The notes: generated by a model not told the origin, from the sequence alone. A stretch of 64,000 bases of DNA from Desulfovibrionaceae bacterium (GCA_009783025.1 WRHY01000005.1:1-64000), one strand, 5' to 3'; shown: positions 44,724-53,981, numbered from the stretch's first letter. A program made the numbers and translations.

Positions 44724-44868
44724 GCTGTGCCGGCAAATAGCCCTTTTGCCCCCTGCCTGCGTCAGAAGCGCTTTTTATTGCGGTCGAGTACCATAAGAGT
44801 ACACTCCCTTCATAAAAAGCTTTTCTTCCTTGGCAGGAGCCAAAATTACTTATTTGTCAGCACAGCCT
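44721..44868. repeat. Palindromic element family B, copy 2
   Basis: Imperfect outer arms: 44722-44740 (aggctgtgccggcaaatag) against 44849-44868. The core matches 7251-7400 in reverse orientation (GCCCCCTGCCTGCGTCAGAA, GGTCGAGTACCATAA, GTACACTCCCT). It fills the whole gap between the convergent stops of glf (44721-44723) and the glycosyltransferase (44873), so a bidirectional terminator role is plausible. Confidence 0.8.
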
Positions 44869-44872
44869 GTCT

Positions 44873-47185
44873 TTAAATGGCATAAGGGTCAGGCACGCCC
44901 ACGCCGTATTGCGCGATAACGGCATGGCGGATTTCTCCGGCAATGACCTTGGTGGCCGCGCGCAGTCTGACAGGCATGGACAGGTCCGGCATGTTCCGTC
45001 CCTCGTTTTCGATCAGTTCCAGAAAGGCCGGGAGCACGGCCTCCTTGCTGAAACAGGCCTGCCAGTGCTCTTTGCCCAGACGTCCCAAGACCTTGCGCCG
45101 CGCCTTGTCAGCCATCAGTTCAAGAATGATCAGCGGAAAGTGGTGCAAAGCGGCAACAATGCCGCCTGCCTGATCGCGCACCGAACCGCACTCCGGGGTA
45201 GCCAGCCAGGGGGTGCCCGCGCTCATGGCCTCCAATATGATCATGGGACTGCCTTCTCCTTTGGAACCCAGCAGCACGAGGTCCGCTTCCAGCACGGCGG
45301 CGGTGGTCACCTCCCGGCTCTGGCGCTGCAACAGGATAAAGCGGGGGTCGTCCTGTATGGCTTTTTCAACCGCGTCCAGGCAGGCCTTGTCATGGGGCGA
45401 GCCGATCAGCGCCATGCGCCAGTCCCCTTGCAGGACGCGCATGGTTTTGATCAGCTCCACATGATTTTTGACAGGCCAGAAATTGGCCACGTGCAGAAAC
45501 AAGGGTATATCCGGCCCTATGCCCAGAAAATCGCGGAAGCGAAAAGCGCTTGTCAGCTCGGGAACCATGTGTGGCAGAAAATGGTTGGGGATTTGCGCCA
45601 GTTCCAGCAGTTGCGCGTCGGCGGCGCTCTCGGTGATGCGGCAGATGTGGTCGGCCCCTTCAATGGAGCGCAGCATGGCGCTTAGAATGCCCTGGCGGAT
45701 AAAGGACAGGCTGTTGTCCTGGTTGATTATGGGCAGCAGGATGACGCGGGGCCTGGGCTGCGGCAGTTTGCACAGGTACATGGACCAGGGATCGAGGTGG
45801 GCGAGGCAGATCACATGGCTGAAGCCGCAGTTGTCCAGCAGAAAGTCGAAATCGTCCAACCCGCCGGGAACCCCTCTGGCCAGATTGAAATAGTACGGAA
45901 ACTCATGGATGACCATACCGTTATGTTCCCGCGCCGCGCGTTCCGGCAGGGTTTTGGTCAGTACATGCACCTCAAAGCCGCGCTCCATCAGAAACATCCC
46001 CAGGTGTTCCAGAAAGACCTCAATACCGCCCAGAGAGGGCCAGAAAAATTCTCCCATGAGCAGAATACGGCGCGGCTTGTTGTCTTCCGGAGCGTCATGT
46101 CCAGTTCCGGGCCAACTCCGGGCCAACGCCATGGCCGCTTCCTGTTCGGCAAAAATCGCGGCCAGTTCCGGCTTGCTTTCCACGCACAGAACCTGCATGG
46201 CCCGCGCTTTCGGGGCCAGGCCCATCGCCCGGTACAGCAGGCGCAACTGGTAGGCCGCCTGCCAGGCAAAAGCCGGAGCCGACAAATGCAGGGCTTTGGT
46301 CAGGCAGGCCAGGGCTTCCTGCCATTCGCTCCTGCCCATATGGGCAAGGCCCAGCCAGAGATGGGGCAGCGGCAGATCAGGAAATTTCTCCCGCTTGCGG
46401 CGGATGCGCTCCTCGGTTTCCGGGCTCATGTGCAGCAGGCGGTTATGTCCGGCCAGAACAACCGCCAGGGAATAGCTCTCCGGCAACATGGTGTAATGCA
46501 GGGCCAGAGCCTCACCCCAGCGCTCCATCAGTGTCGCGTACATGCTGGTATTTTCATGCACCCGGTAGTGCAGCATGGGCGCGGGCAGGGTCAGGGGGTT
46601 CCAGCCGTGCTGTTGACACTTGAGCCAGAAATGCCAGTCCTCGACGCCCCAGGGGTGGCTTGAATCATAGCCGCCCACGGCTTCCCACAAAGAGCGGCGG
46701 AAAAGGCTGCAACAGGGAATGGCGTTTTCCGCCAGCAAGTTTTGCGGGAGGTATACGGGCGTATGCCAGGAGCTTGATCTGGCCCCGAAATGAGACGTGC
46801 TGCCTGCAATCATGTCGTGCTCCGGGTGCTCGGCCATAGCCTTGGCCGCGGCGGCAAGAAAACCTTCCGCCAGCATGTCGTCGCTATCCAGAGGCAGTAT
46901 CCAGACGCCTCTGGCCTCTCTCGCGCCCGCGTTCCGCGCCCCGGAAAGCCCCGTGTTTTCCTGCTCCAGCAGACGGATGCTCAGGTCCGGATACCGGGCC
47001 GCAAGTTCGCGGGCCACGTCAGAGGTATTGTCCGGGCTGCCGTCGTTGACAATGATCACTTCCATGTCCGGAAAATTCTGGGCCGCCAGGGAAGCTATAT
47101 TTTCAGGCAGAAAGCGGGCCTGATTGAAACAGGGGACAACCACGGAAATCAGGGGGCCGGTATGAGGCGGGGGGGGGGTACGCAT
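44873..47185 (-). CDS. Bifunctional GT2 plus GT4 glycosyltransferase
   Basis: 770 residues from ATG 47185. The N-terminal GT2 domain has ISVVVPCFNQARFL, IIVNDGSPDNT and LPLDSDDM (the DxD motif). A short helical TPR-like stretch (about 290-370) follows. The C-terminal GT4-type domain begins RRILLMGEFFWPSLGGIEVFLEHLGM and has GPDIPLFLHVANFWPVKNHVELIKTM and VLLGSKGEGSPMIILEAMSAGTPW with the nucleotide-binding Glu. Such a fusion probably adds two sugars in succession. A run of ten G (C on the coding strand) lies in codons 4-7. An alternative start 21 codons upstream exists, with a weaker site. Confidence 0.82.
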   Translation of the reverse strand: MRTPPPPHTGPLISVVVPCFNQARFLPENIASLAAQNFPDMEVIIVNDGSPDNTSDVARELAARYPDLSIRLLEQENTGLSGARNAGAREARGVWILPLDSDDMLAEGFLAAAAKAMAEHPEHDMIAGSTSHFGARSSSWHTPVYLPQNLLAENAIPCCSLFRRSLWEAVGGYDSSHPWGVEDWHFWLKCQQHGWNPLTLPAPMLHYRVHENTSMYATLMERWGEALALHYTMLPESYSLAVVLAGHNRLLHMSPETEERIRRKREKFPDLPLPHLWLGLAHMGRSEWQEALACLTKALHLSAPAFAWQAAYQLRLLYRAMGLAPKARAMQVLCVESKPELAAIFAEQEAAMALARSWPGTGHDAPEDNKPRRILLMGEFFWPSLGGIEVFLEHLGMFLMERGFEVHVLTKTLPERAAREHNGMVIHEFPYYFNLARGVPGGLDDFDFLLDNCGFSHVICLAHLDPWSMYLCKLPQPRPRVILLPIINQDNSLSFIRQGILSAMLRSIEGADHICRITESAADAQLLELAQIPNHFLPHMVPELTSAFRFRDFLGIGPDIPLFLHVANFWPVKNHVELIKTMRVLQGDWRMALIGSPHDKACLDAVEKAIQDDPRFILLQRQSREVTTAAVLEADLVLLGSKGEGSPMIILEAMSAGTPWLATPECGSVRDQAGGIVAALHHFPLIILELMADKARRKVLGRLGKEHWQACFSKEAVLPAFLELIENEGRNMPDLSMPVRLRAATKVIAGEIRHAVIAQYGVGVPDPYAI
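47169..47178. repeat. Poly-G(10) tract at the glycosyltransferase 5' end
   Basis: Ten G in a row on the plus strand, read as Pro codons 4-7 of the gene ending at 44873. A slip of one base would shift the frame just after the start. Long G tracts at this position in glycan genes are a classic phase-variation switch. Confidence 0.55.
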
Positions 47186-47405
47186 GAAAAACTCCGGATT
47201 ACGGCAGATTGCCCGGCGGTCGTCCTCAAGGCTGGCATTTTCCGCCAAAAAACGGACAGGCGCGGGTGATGGACATTCCAGTGGTTTATATATAAAAAAG
47301 CTAGAATTTACCAGAGGCAGGCCCGCGCATTGCTTTTGTCATCCCGATGACATATTTTTTGGCCGGGAGGCATGATCCGCTGAAGATGTATGGAGAAAAC
47401 CGTGT

Positions 47406-48722
47406 ATGCACATTGAACCGGACACAAGCGGCATGAGTCCGGCATTCCCGGCGGCGGGCCGCCAGGGTAAAGAGCGCCTCCCCGCTTCAGTTTGCCTGTA
47501 TATTGATACTTTGGGAGCGGGCGGGGCGGAGCGTCAGGTAGTGACGCTGGCCAGGGAGCTGCAAAGCCGGGGGATAGCGGTGCGCGTATTGTGCGACCGG
47601 CTGGACGGGGAGCATGGTCATTATCTGCCCAATCTGGCTCAGGCCGGAATAGAGGCCGAGACTTTTATAAGCGAGGAACACTTTCAACTGGGACTGGTCC
47701 TGGCTGAAAGAAATCCGCCGCTTCTCAAGGCGCTGGCAGGTTTTTCTCTGAATCATCATACTGTGCTGTGTCTGGCCGGTCGGCTGCGCCGGGCCAGACC
47801 GGATATTTTGCACTGTTTTCTTGACGGCAGCAACGCCATAGGCGGCTGCGCAGGGCTGGCCGCCGCAGTGCCGGGCGTCATTCTTTCGGCGCGCAACACG
47901 ATTCCGGGCAACCTCGCTTACGATGGGTACAGGGAGTTGGCAACCATTACGCTGCCCATTTATACATTTCTTCTCACGCATCCCAATGTGCTGCTGGAGG
48001 CCAACTCCAGCGCCGGAGCGCGTGACTACGCCGGGTGGGTCGGCGTTGCCCCGGAAAGCTTCGCTGTCAATCCAAACGGGCTGGATACAACGCTGTTCGC
48101 CCCGCAGGAAGCCTCGTCCAGGCTGAAAATACGCCGGGAACTGGATATTGCCGAAGACGCTCCGTTAATTTTCTGGATTGGCAAAAACTATGTCGTCAAG
48201 CGTCCGTCAGATATGCTGGCGATTGCCGCGTCCGTGCATGAAAAAATGCCCTCGGCGCGTTTCGCCGTGGCGGGCAACGGAATGGGAACGCGGGACCCCA
48301 TTGCGGAAAGCGTCTGTAAATGCGGACTTGACGGTGTGGTGAAACTTTTGGGAAGAAGAAAGGATATTCCCGCTTTGTTCAATGCTGCCGACGCTTTTTT
48401 GCTCACATCCGAGGTTGAGGGCTTTCCCAACGCTGTGATGGAAGCCATGTACATGGGCCTGCCGGTAGTGGCGACTGCGGTGGGGGCTGTGCCGGATATC
48501 ATGGAGCCGGGAAAGCAGGGCTTTCTTCATCCGGTCGGAGATGTGCAGGGCATGGCGGACAGCCTGTTGCATTTGCTGGGCAATCCCACGCTGGCAAAGG
48601 CTTTGGGGGAGGCCGGAAAGAAGCGGATTGAAGAAAGGTTCACGTCCAAAAACCTGCGGGAAAACGCGCTTACAATGTATGAAGGGCTTTTGGGGCGGAT
48701 TCAAGGCGGTTCATGTTCATAA
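47406..48722 (+). CDS. GT4-family glycosyltransferase
   Basis: 438 residues with GT-B organisation. N-terminal YIDTLGAGGAERQVVTLARELQSRG and the C-terminal LLGRRKDIPALFNAADAFLLTSEVEGFPNAVMEAMYMGLPVVATAVG, including the donor-binding E...E motif. It should transfer a sugar from a nucleotide donor to the growing glycan at the cytoplasmic membrane face. ATG 47406 has a GGAG site. It is divergent from the GT2-GT4 gene across a 220-base gap that has AT-rich DNA but no convincing promoter pair. Confidence 0.88.
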   Translation: MHIEPDTSGMSPAFPAAGRQGKERLPASVCLYIDTLGAGGAERQVVTLARELQSRGIAVRVLCDRLDGEHGHYLPNLAQAGIEAETFISEEHFQLGLVLAERNPPLLKALAGFSLNHHTVLCLAGRLRRARPDILHCFLDGSNAIGGCAGLAAAVPGVILSARNTIPGNLAYDGYRELATITLPIYTFLLTHPNVLLEANSSAGARDYAGWVGVAPESFAVNPNGLDTTLFAPQEASSRLKIRRELDIAEDAPLIFWIGKNYVVKRPSDMLAIAASVHEKMPSARFAVAGNGMGTRDPIAESVCKCGLDGVVKLLGRRKDIPALFNAADAFLLTSEVEGFPNAVMEAMYMGLPVVATAVGAVPDIMEPGKQGFLHPVGDVQGMADSLLHLLGNPTLAKALGEAGKKRIEERFTSKNLRENALTMYEGLLGRIQGGSCS

Positions 48723-48748
48723 GCTGCTCCAGTACGACGAGGGGGAAT

Positions 48749-49717
48749 ATGAAGATTCTGATAGTCGGCGAAAATCTCAACAATTATTTGGCCAAATGCC
48801 ATGAAGCTTTCCGCACGGGACTACGGAATACTTTTGATGGGCGGCTGTATGGCGTAGGTTACCCTGGCTACAATGGCAGTATCCAAAGTTATGAAGACAT
48901 TGCACGGTATGTATTTCCCGAGGCGCAGCCGAATCTGCTTATTGCGGAAATGAAAATTGCAAATGGGATAATGACCTTTCCTTATGCGGGATTTTCCGAA
49001 TACAACGGCGTCAAGGCGGTATTTTTGCGCGATTTTTGGCGAGAAGCGCTTGAAAATGCGGATAACTATAAGGCGTCGGTAGAAAATGCCGGCATTACGT
49101 ATATCCTCACATATTTCATAGGAGCGCTCATGGCGTTTAAAGAAGAGCCTCTCTATGAGAAGATGGTGTTTGTTCCGCCGACGTTTGACCCGGTAATATT
49201 TAATGATTGGCAGCAGGAAAAAATATATGATGTGGGATTTCTTGCGGCGGACACAATGGCATATTCAGATTTTTACCCTGAGCGCTATGCCATCCATCAA
49301 AAGATTATGGCTGAAAAAAATTTAACATACCTTTATGCGCAACATCCTGGATGGGGGATGCACGAAAAGGAACATGAGCTTGTTGGAAAGAATTTTTCAA
49401 AAAAAATTAATTCATGCAAAATTTTTATTACAACCGGCGGGATATATAGAAATGCGCAACCGAAAATATTTGAAGCGCTGGCATCACATACATTACTATT
49501 GATGGATAAGCCTCTTGGAGCTGACATGCTTGGCTTGCGTGATGGGGTAAACTATGTTGCAGTGACTCAGGATACGGTTATTGATAAAATATATTACTAT
49601 TTAAAAAATGATGATGAGCGGGAAAGAATCAGCGAGGCCGGATACCGGCTGGCAATGGAGAGGCACTCGTGCTACCAGCGTGCAGTGCAGTTTTACGCTG
49701 CTGTCAAAGAAAGATAA
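48749..49717 (+). CDS. CgeB-like glycosyltransferase
   Basis: 322 residues. N-terminal MKILIVGENLNNYLAKCHEAF, middle MVFVPPTFDPVIFNDW and C-terminal FITTGGIYRNAQPKIFEALASHTLLLMDKPLG then YYYLKNDDERERISEAGYRLAMERHSC, the DUF3880/CgeB-type layout found next to glycan genes. GC content falls from here to about 52 kb, suggesting a transferred block. The last 86 bases are duplicated at 50638-50722. Confidence 0.75.
   Translation: MKILIVGENLNNYLAKCHEAFRTGLRNTFDGRLYGVGYPGYNGSIQSYEDIARYVFPEAQPNLLIAEMKIANGIMTFPYAGFSEYNGVKAVFLRDFWREALENADNYKASVENAGITYILTYFIGALMAFKEEPLYEKMVFVPPTFDPVIFNDWQQEKIYDVGFLAADTMAYSDFYPERYAIHQKIMAEKNLTYLYAQHPGWGMHEKEHELVGKNFSKKINSCKIFITTGGIYRNAQPKIFEALASHTLLLMDKPLGADMLGLRDGVNYVAVTQDTVIDKIYYYLKNDDERERISEAGYRLAMERHSCYQRAVQFYAAVKER
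49627..49712. repeat. Duplicated segment, copy 1 (partner 50638-50722)
   Basis: The end of the CgeB-like gene (aatcagcgaggccggatacc and following) recurs at 50638-50722 with four differing bases. In this copy it is coding; in the partner it is not part of a gene. The two flank the methyltransferase gene in direct orientation. Confidence 0.85.
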
Positions 49718-49758
49718 CTATAAATGTGGCATACAGGTAATATATCCTCTTGGAGTTA

Positions 49759-50424
49759 ATGATGGGATTTGACAGAATAACGTGCATCAATTCGTTATTA
49801 CAATACACACCGACGAAGGCGTACTTGGAAATCGGGATACGCTACGGTGATACGCTTGCCATGATAGACTCACCGGATAAGACAGGCGTTGACCCTCAAC
49901 CTCAGTTGGAAAAGCTTCCACCGGAACTTGCACATGGCTTGGCTTCGACAAAAATTTTTCAAATCACCAGCGACAATTTTTTTTTGACAAACAAAAAAAA
50001 GTTTGACGTCATTTTTATTGATGGCTTGCATCTGTATGAGCAAGTATTGGCTGATATTTCAAATGGCTTTAAATTTCTCAACGAGGGTGGTTTTATTGTA
50101 TTGCATGATTGTTGTCCAGTTGACGCATATTCAGCAATAAGAGAACAACATGATGGATTATGGTTTGGCGATGTCTGGAAGGTTATTCCACATATCAAAA
50201 GAGACTATCCAGGAATTGGATATGTCGTGATTGATGAAGATCGTGGTTTGGGCATATTATGGAAGAAGTCTCGTATACCCGAGCTGCGCTATGATGAAAA
50301 ATTCGTACATCTCTCATTTGACTTTTATTTACAAAAGCGGAAAACTTTTCAAAATCTCATTGCTCCTTCGCACTTGCCCAAACTTTTATCAAAACTAATT
50401 GACAGAGTTGGCTATATTAAATGA
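49759..50424 (+). CDS. Class I SAM methyltransferase (Methyltransf_24 type)
   Basis: 221 residues from ATG 49759 (49762 is also possible), after TTGGAG. SAM motif AYLEIGIRYGDTLAMI, later FDVIFIDGLHLYEQVLADISNGFKFLNEGGFIVLHDC, the pattern of Methyltransf_24 proteins common in glycan loci. Residues 140-221 are hydrophobic and basic without a known domain. Low GC like its neighbours. It probably methylates a sugar in the same glycan. Confidence 0.75.
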   Translation: MMGFDRITCINSLLQYTPTKAYLEIGIRYGDTLAMIDSPDKTGVDPQPQLEKLPPELAHGLASTKIFQITSDNFFLTNKKKFDVIFIDGLHLYEQVLADISNGFKFLNEGGFIVLHDCCPVDAYSAIREQHDGLWFGDVWKVIPHIKRDYPGIGYVVIDEDRGLGILWKKSRIPELRYDEKFVHLSFDFYLQKRKTFQNLIAPSHLPKLLSKLIDRVGYIK

Positions 50425-50760
50425 TATTAATAATCTAATTGGAAAAGCTTTGGCAGCGCGGCAGTTTCTTTTGCATGGCATTCTCATAAAATCGGCTCTC
50501 GTCGCGGCGGATGTATGCTGCACCCGCCTCACCATCTCCTCTCGGCCTTTCAAGGCAGGGTGAACAACCTATCGGAACATGACATCTAGTGTTACGTCTC
50601 GAAAATAAATACGCCTTTAAGCGGTCAGTGGTTCGGTAATCAGCGAGGCCGGATACCGGCCGGCAATGGAGAGGCACTCGTGCTACCAACGTGCAGTATA
50701 GTTTTACGCTGCTGTCAAAGAAAAAAATGGAAGTAAATTCATCCTGATGTGGAGAGGCGC
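50425..50760. other. Intergenic remnant between methyltransferase and glycosyltransferase
   Basis: 336 bases without a credible gene. 50440-50637 has mixed composition and no frame longer than shadows. 50638-50722 is the second copy of the CgeB-gene tail, followed directly by a GGAGAGG site and the next ATG. The arrangement looks like a partial duplication or a gene removed by recombination. Confidence 0.6.
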
Positions 50761-51903
50761 ATGATATTCTCAAGCAAAAAGAAAATGGCGATTATTGTCG
50801 CTTCCAAAGAATGGCCCTCCTATAGAATTTATACACAAAGTATGCTGCCGTTTATAGAGAAAGGGTTTGATTTCGATTTATTCGATGCACAATCAGTTGA
50901 GCAGTGTAGTATAGATAAATATCAAATAATACTCATAGTTAAAATAGTATCTCCATATGTTTTGGAAATTGCCGCTGCGGCACGAGCAAAAAAAATCCCC
51001 ACCATCTATGAGGTTGACGACAACTTCCTCGCTCCCGCTCAAAGCCCACACGGCAGGGCGCATGGCTGTTCGCCAGGCGAACAGGCTTTGCTTGCCGCGA
51101 TTCTTCCACGTGTATCCTTAGTTCTTGTATATTCGCGCAAAAGTTTTGAGAGAATGTGCCTTTATAATCCGAATATTGCCATTTTACCTACCTATCAGCA
51201 GGTATATACGGATTCTCCGCCAAAGCGCGAAGCCGGGCCGCGGGTTGTGGGTTTCATGGGAACATTAAACAAAGAATTGAATTTCGCTTGGGTGCTGCCC
51301 GCATTGCAACGCATCGCAGCCAAATATCCGGACGTATCTTTTGAGTTTTTGGGATTCATGCCTCCAGGGGCCGAGTCGTTGCCTTCGGTGCGGCATGTTC
51401 CGTTCATCACGGATTATGATGCGTTTATTGAGGATTTTAAAAAGAGAAATTGGACGGTGGCATTGGCCCCTCTGGCGGATACTGAATTTAACCTGAGTAA
51501 AACGAACATTAAATACAGAGAATATGCCGCTGCTGGCTATCCCGGAATCTATTCCAACCTGGAACCCTATTCCAACACGGTAACTGACAAGAGCACGGGG
51601 TTATTGGCGGATAACGAACCTAAAGCATGGGCGAACGCCCTTGAATCGCTTTTGAATGATCAGCGGCTTGCGGGCGATATTGTCAAAAATGCCTGGAATG
51701 ATATACATAAAAATTATCAGTTTGTAAGATACTGCCAGACGAAGATGTTTGTTTTGCATAATATGGCGGATAAAAAAAGTAAGTATACTGTGGAAAAGAT
51801 AATCGTACATGTTAAGAATAAAAATTCGCAGATAAAAATGGATTCCAAAGTGATAAAAAATGAAACACTTCTTTCCAAAGAGTCTTGGGAAAAAGGGTTA
51901 TGA
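50761..51903 (+). CDS. Glycosyltransferase family 1-like protein
   Basis: 380 residues. N-terminal KKKMAIIVASKEWPSYRIYTQSMLPFIEKG and IPTIYEVDDNFL; C-terminal VVGFMGTLNKELNFAWVLPALQRI, FELGFM-like strand, AAGYPGIYSNLEPYSNTVTDKSTGLLADN. The pattern is that of GT-B enzymes with a shortened acceptor side. ATG 50761 after GGAGAGG. The gene overlaps the truncated methyltransferase at its end. Lower GC than the genome average, like its neighbours. Confidence 0.75.
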   Translation: MIFSSKKKMAIIVASKEWPSYRIYTQSMLPFIEKGFDFDLFDAQSVEQCSIDKYQIILIVKIVSPYVLEIAAAARAKKIPTIYEVDDNFLAPAQSPHGRAHGCSPGEQALLAAILPRVSLVLVYSRKSFERMCLYNPNIAILPTYQQVYTDSPPKREAGPRVVGFMGTLNKELNFAWVLPALQRIAAKYPDVSFEFLGFMPPGAESLPSVRHVPFITDYDAFIEDFKKRNWTVALAPLADTEFNLSKTNIKYREYAAAGYPGIYSNLEPYSNTVTDKSTGLLADNEPKAWANALESLLNDQRLAGDIVKNAWNDIHKNYQFVRYCQTKMFVLHNMADKKSKYTVEKIIVHVKNKNSQIKMDSKVIKNETLLSKESWEKGL

Positions 51904-52123
51904 CAGCGGCGGAAATTTTTTTGGAAAAGGAAGAAAAGTAATAACTGACTTTATTGACAAGTATATACCAGATGATACACGTGGGACCTGCCTCGAAATA
52001 GGGTGTGTCCCTGGAAGTTACTTGGGGCACATGGCTGCAAAGGGATACACTAACTGGGAAGAGATTATTGCGTGTATTATTTCAGCCATTGCCCCCCCTT
52101 GTCCCCGTCCGCAATTGCCCTGA
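51860..52123 (+). pseudogene. Truncated SAM methyltransferase
   Basis: About 65 residues of a methyltransferase start: KGRKVITDFIDKYIPDDTRGTCLEIGCVPGSYLGHMAAKGYTNW, with the SAM glycine loop, then the frame loses resemblance and runs 47 bases into the opposite-strand glycosyltransferase gene ending at 52077. The rest of the domain is missing, so the gene was cut at about 52050 when that neighbour was joined. It may not be expressed. Confidence 0.7.
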
Positions 52124-53669
52124 TTGCGTCCGCTCCGTAGGAAGCTTTGAGCTTCACCAGATTTCCGTCAATATTCGCCTGCTGCCAGGGCGGCGTTTGC
52201 GCGATCTGGCCGCTGCGCTTGATATGGCGGACGCGCAGGTGTCCCTGGTAGATGGGGTAGTGACCCCTGGCGCAGGAGCGCAGGTCACGTTCATAGTCGT
52301 CGAACTGCGAGGGAGAAAAGCGCAGGTCAAAAAGCCCGATCTCGTCGATATTCCCGCGGGTCAGCAGATGGCAGCAGCCGGTGACGGAAACTGCCGGGCG
52401 CAAGTAGCTGTATTGTCCGAAATCCGGCCCGGTCGTGTGGGTGTCCACAGTTTTGCGCTCTCCGGTGGCAGGAACGATTTTCGGCTCAAAGTGCAAATCC
52501 ACATTCTGTATGGTCATGGGCGCGGCCATATCCACTACCCGGCAGCCGACAATGCCCGCTTCAGGATGCAGTCTGAGCGCGGCGCCGAAATGCCCCAGCC
52601 AGTCCGGCGGCACAAGGGCGTCGTCATCCAGAAAAACCACCCAGTCCGCCGTTTTTGAGTACGGCAGCGTCAGCAGCCAGTTGCGCGCCGCCGGAGCGCC
52701 CACATTGGTCGGCAGGGCGATGGCGCGCAGGCGTTCACCAAAGCGGTCCTGCCAGACGCGAATCACCCCGGCGGTGTTGTCGTTGCTGCCGTTGTTGAGT
52801 ACGGTCAGGCCGCAGCAGGCAAGGTCGGAAGCGGCCAGCGCAGCCAGGGCCTTGTCCAGATCCGGCCCGTGGTTCCAGGAGTACAGCAGGATTTCGCCAC
52901 GCCCTTCCGGCGGGGGACCGGGTATATCAGCCCCCCGCTCCAGGTCGGTCAGCCGCAGCCGCAGGTTGCTCTGCCAGAGCCGCAGGTCCAGAGCCTTGTG
53001 CCAGCATTGACGGGCGGCCTCGCGGTCGCCCAGGCGCAGGCGGCATTCTCCTTCGCGGATTAAGGATTCGGGCAGGGCGGCGCGCGCGAAAGCCCCGGCG
53101 TACAAGTCGGCCGCTCTGGCGTAGTCGGTCCGGGCAAAGGCGTAATCAGCGAGAAAGACGAAGGCAAATCCACCCGGCATGGCAAGTTTCGCCAGCCAGG
53201 GTTCATACCAGTCCAGTTCGCCCAGGCGAATGCCCAAATACGCGGCAAAGCGCAACCAGAACAGGTTGCCGGGTTCAGCCTGAGCAGCGGCGTCGGTCAG
53301 CTTTTTGGCTGATTCAATATCACCGGCGCGGATGGCGGCGTTGACCGCGTCCGCCCGGCCGGGTTCAGCCGGACGCAGAGCCGCGCAAGTGGCGCTGAAC
53401 GCCGCTGCCTGACCGGACAGGAAAGGGCGCTGTTCATGCACCTGATGAACCACGAAGGCTGCCCGGTTGGAAAGCAGGGAATTTTCCCAGGCGGCAAGGG
53501 TCATATCGGCAAAGACGGCAAGCAAATCCGGGTCGGGAGAGTCGCCGATGGCGGCCAGCAAAGCTTCAGCCAGGCGGCGGAGGCGTTCTTCGCCTTCAGC
53601 GGAGAGGGCCAGGGCGGCGGCCAGATCAGGGGGGAGCCTATGCCACAATGCGGTGTTGTATGGATTCAT
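52077..53669 (-). CDS. GT2 glycosyltransferase with N-terminal TPR-like domain
   Basis: 530 residues. Residues 1 to about 265 are helical repeats (AEALLAAIGDSPDPDLLAVFADM, GIRLGELDWYEPWLAKLAM). A GT2 fold follows: EILLYSWNHGPDLDKAL, TVLNNGSNDNT, VVFLDDDALVPPDW (DDD metal motif) and GCCHLLTRGNIDEIGLFDLRFSPSQFDDYERDLR. The ATG at 53669 has AGGTGA ahead; the GTG at 53681 is the alternative. GC returns to the genome level here. It may belong to the same glycan locus as the GTs to its left. Confidence 0.82.
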   Translation of the reverse strand: MNPYNTALWHRLPPDLAAALALSAEGEERLRRLAEALLAAIGDSPDPDLLAVFADMTLAAWENSLLSNRAAFVVHQVHEQRPFLSGQAAAFSATCAALRPAEPGRADAVNAAIRAGDIESAKKLTDAAAQAEPGNLFWLRFAAYLGIRLGELDWYEPWLAKLAMPGGFAFVFLADYAFARTDYARAADLYAGAFARAALPESLIREGECRLRLGDREAARQCWHKALDLRLWQSNLRLRLTDLERGADIPGPPPEGRGEILLYSWNHGPDLDKALAALAASDLACCGLTVLNNGSNDNTAGVIRVWQDRFGERLRAIALPTNVGAPAARNWLLTLPYSKTADWVVFLDDDALVPPDWLGHFGAALRLHPEAGIVGCRVVDMAAPMTIQNVDLHFEPKIVPATGERKTVDTHTTGPDFGQYSYLRPAVSVTGCCHLLTRGNIDEIGLFDLRFSPSQFDDYERDLRSCARGHYPIYQGHLRVRHIKRSGQIAQTPPWQQANIDGNLVKLKASYGADAIRAIADGDKGGQWLK

Positions 53670-53744
53670 AGTCAACTTCACCTGTCAGTTTTCCATCCGT
53701 TTTGCCGGGCCGGAGCAGGCACCGCAAGCACATATACCATAAAA

Positions 53745-53815
53745 AGCCGGATTCAAACAGCCTTTCTGAATGCCCTTGTATTTTCAAGGTATTCAGAGCT
53801 GTTTTGAATCCGGCT
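53745..53815. terminator. Long double hairpin downstream of tRNA-Gly
   Basis: Outer arms 53745-53761 (agccggattcaaacagc) with 53798-53815, one base bulged; inner stem 53766-53778 with 53785-53796. On the minus strand it ends in CCGGCTTTTTATG, a normal intrinsic terminator for the tRNA; it lies between the tRNA and the start of the glycosyltransferase gene. Confidence 0.7.
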
Positions 53816-53822
53816 TCTGTTG

Positions 53823-53901
<79 letters not shown>

Positions 53902-53927
53902 GGCATCAGCCGCGAACGGCGAAGCAT

Positions 53928-53956
53928 TTTTTATGTGATTTGGCGGGAAAAGGCAA
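53928..53956 (-). promoter_or_regulatory. Promoter of tRNA-Gly
   Basis: Minus strand TTGCCT (53956-53951), 17-base spacer, TAAAAA (53933-53928), ending 27 bases before the mature tRNA 5' end. Confidence 0.5.
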
Positions 53957-53981
53957 GTGAGTTGGCTTCGGTTGAGAAAAA

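Noticed and set aside
7092..44868. Insertion sequences
   Set aside because: Families A and B are too short to encode a transposase and none was found in the window; constant target duplications could not be shown. Non-autonomous mobile origin stays possible.
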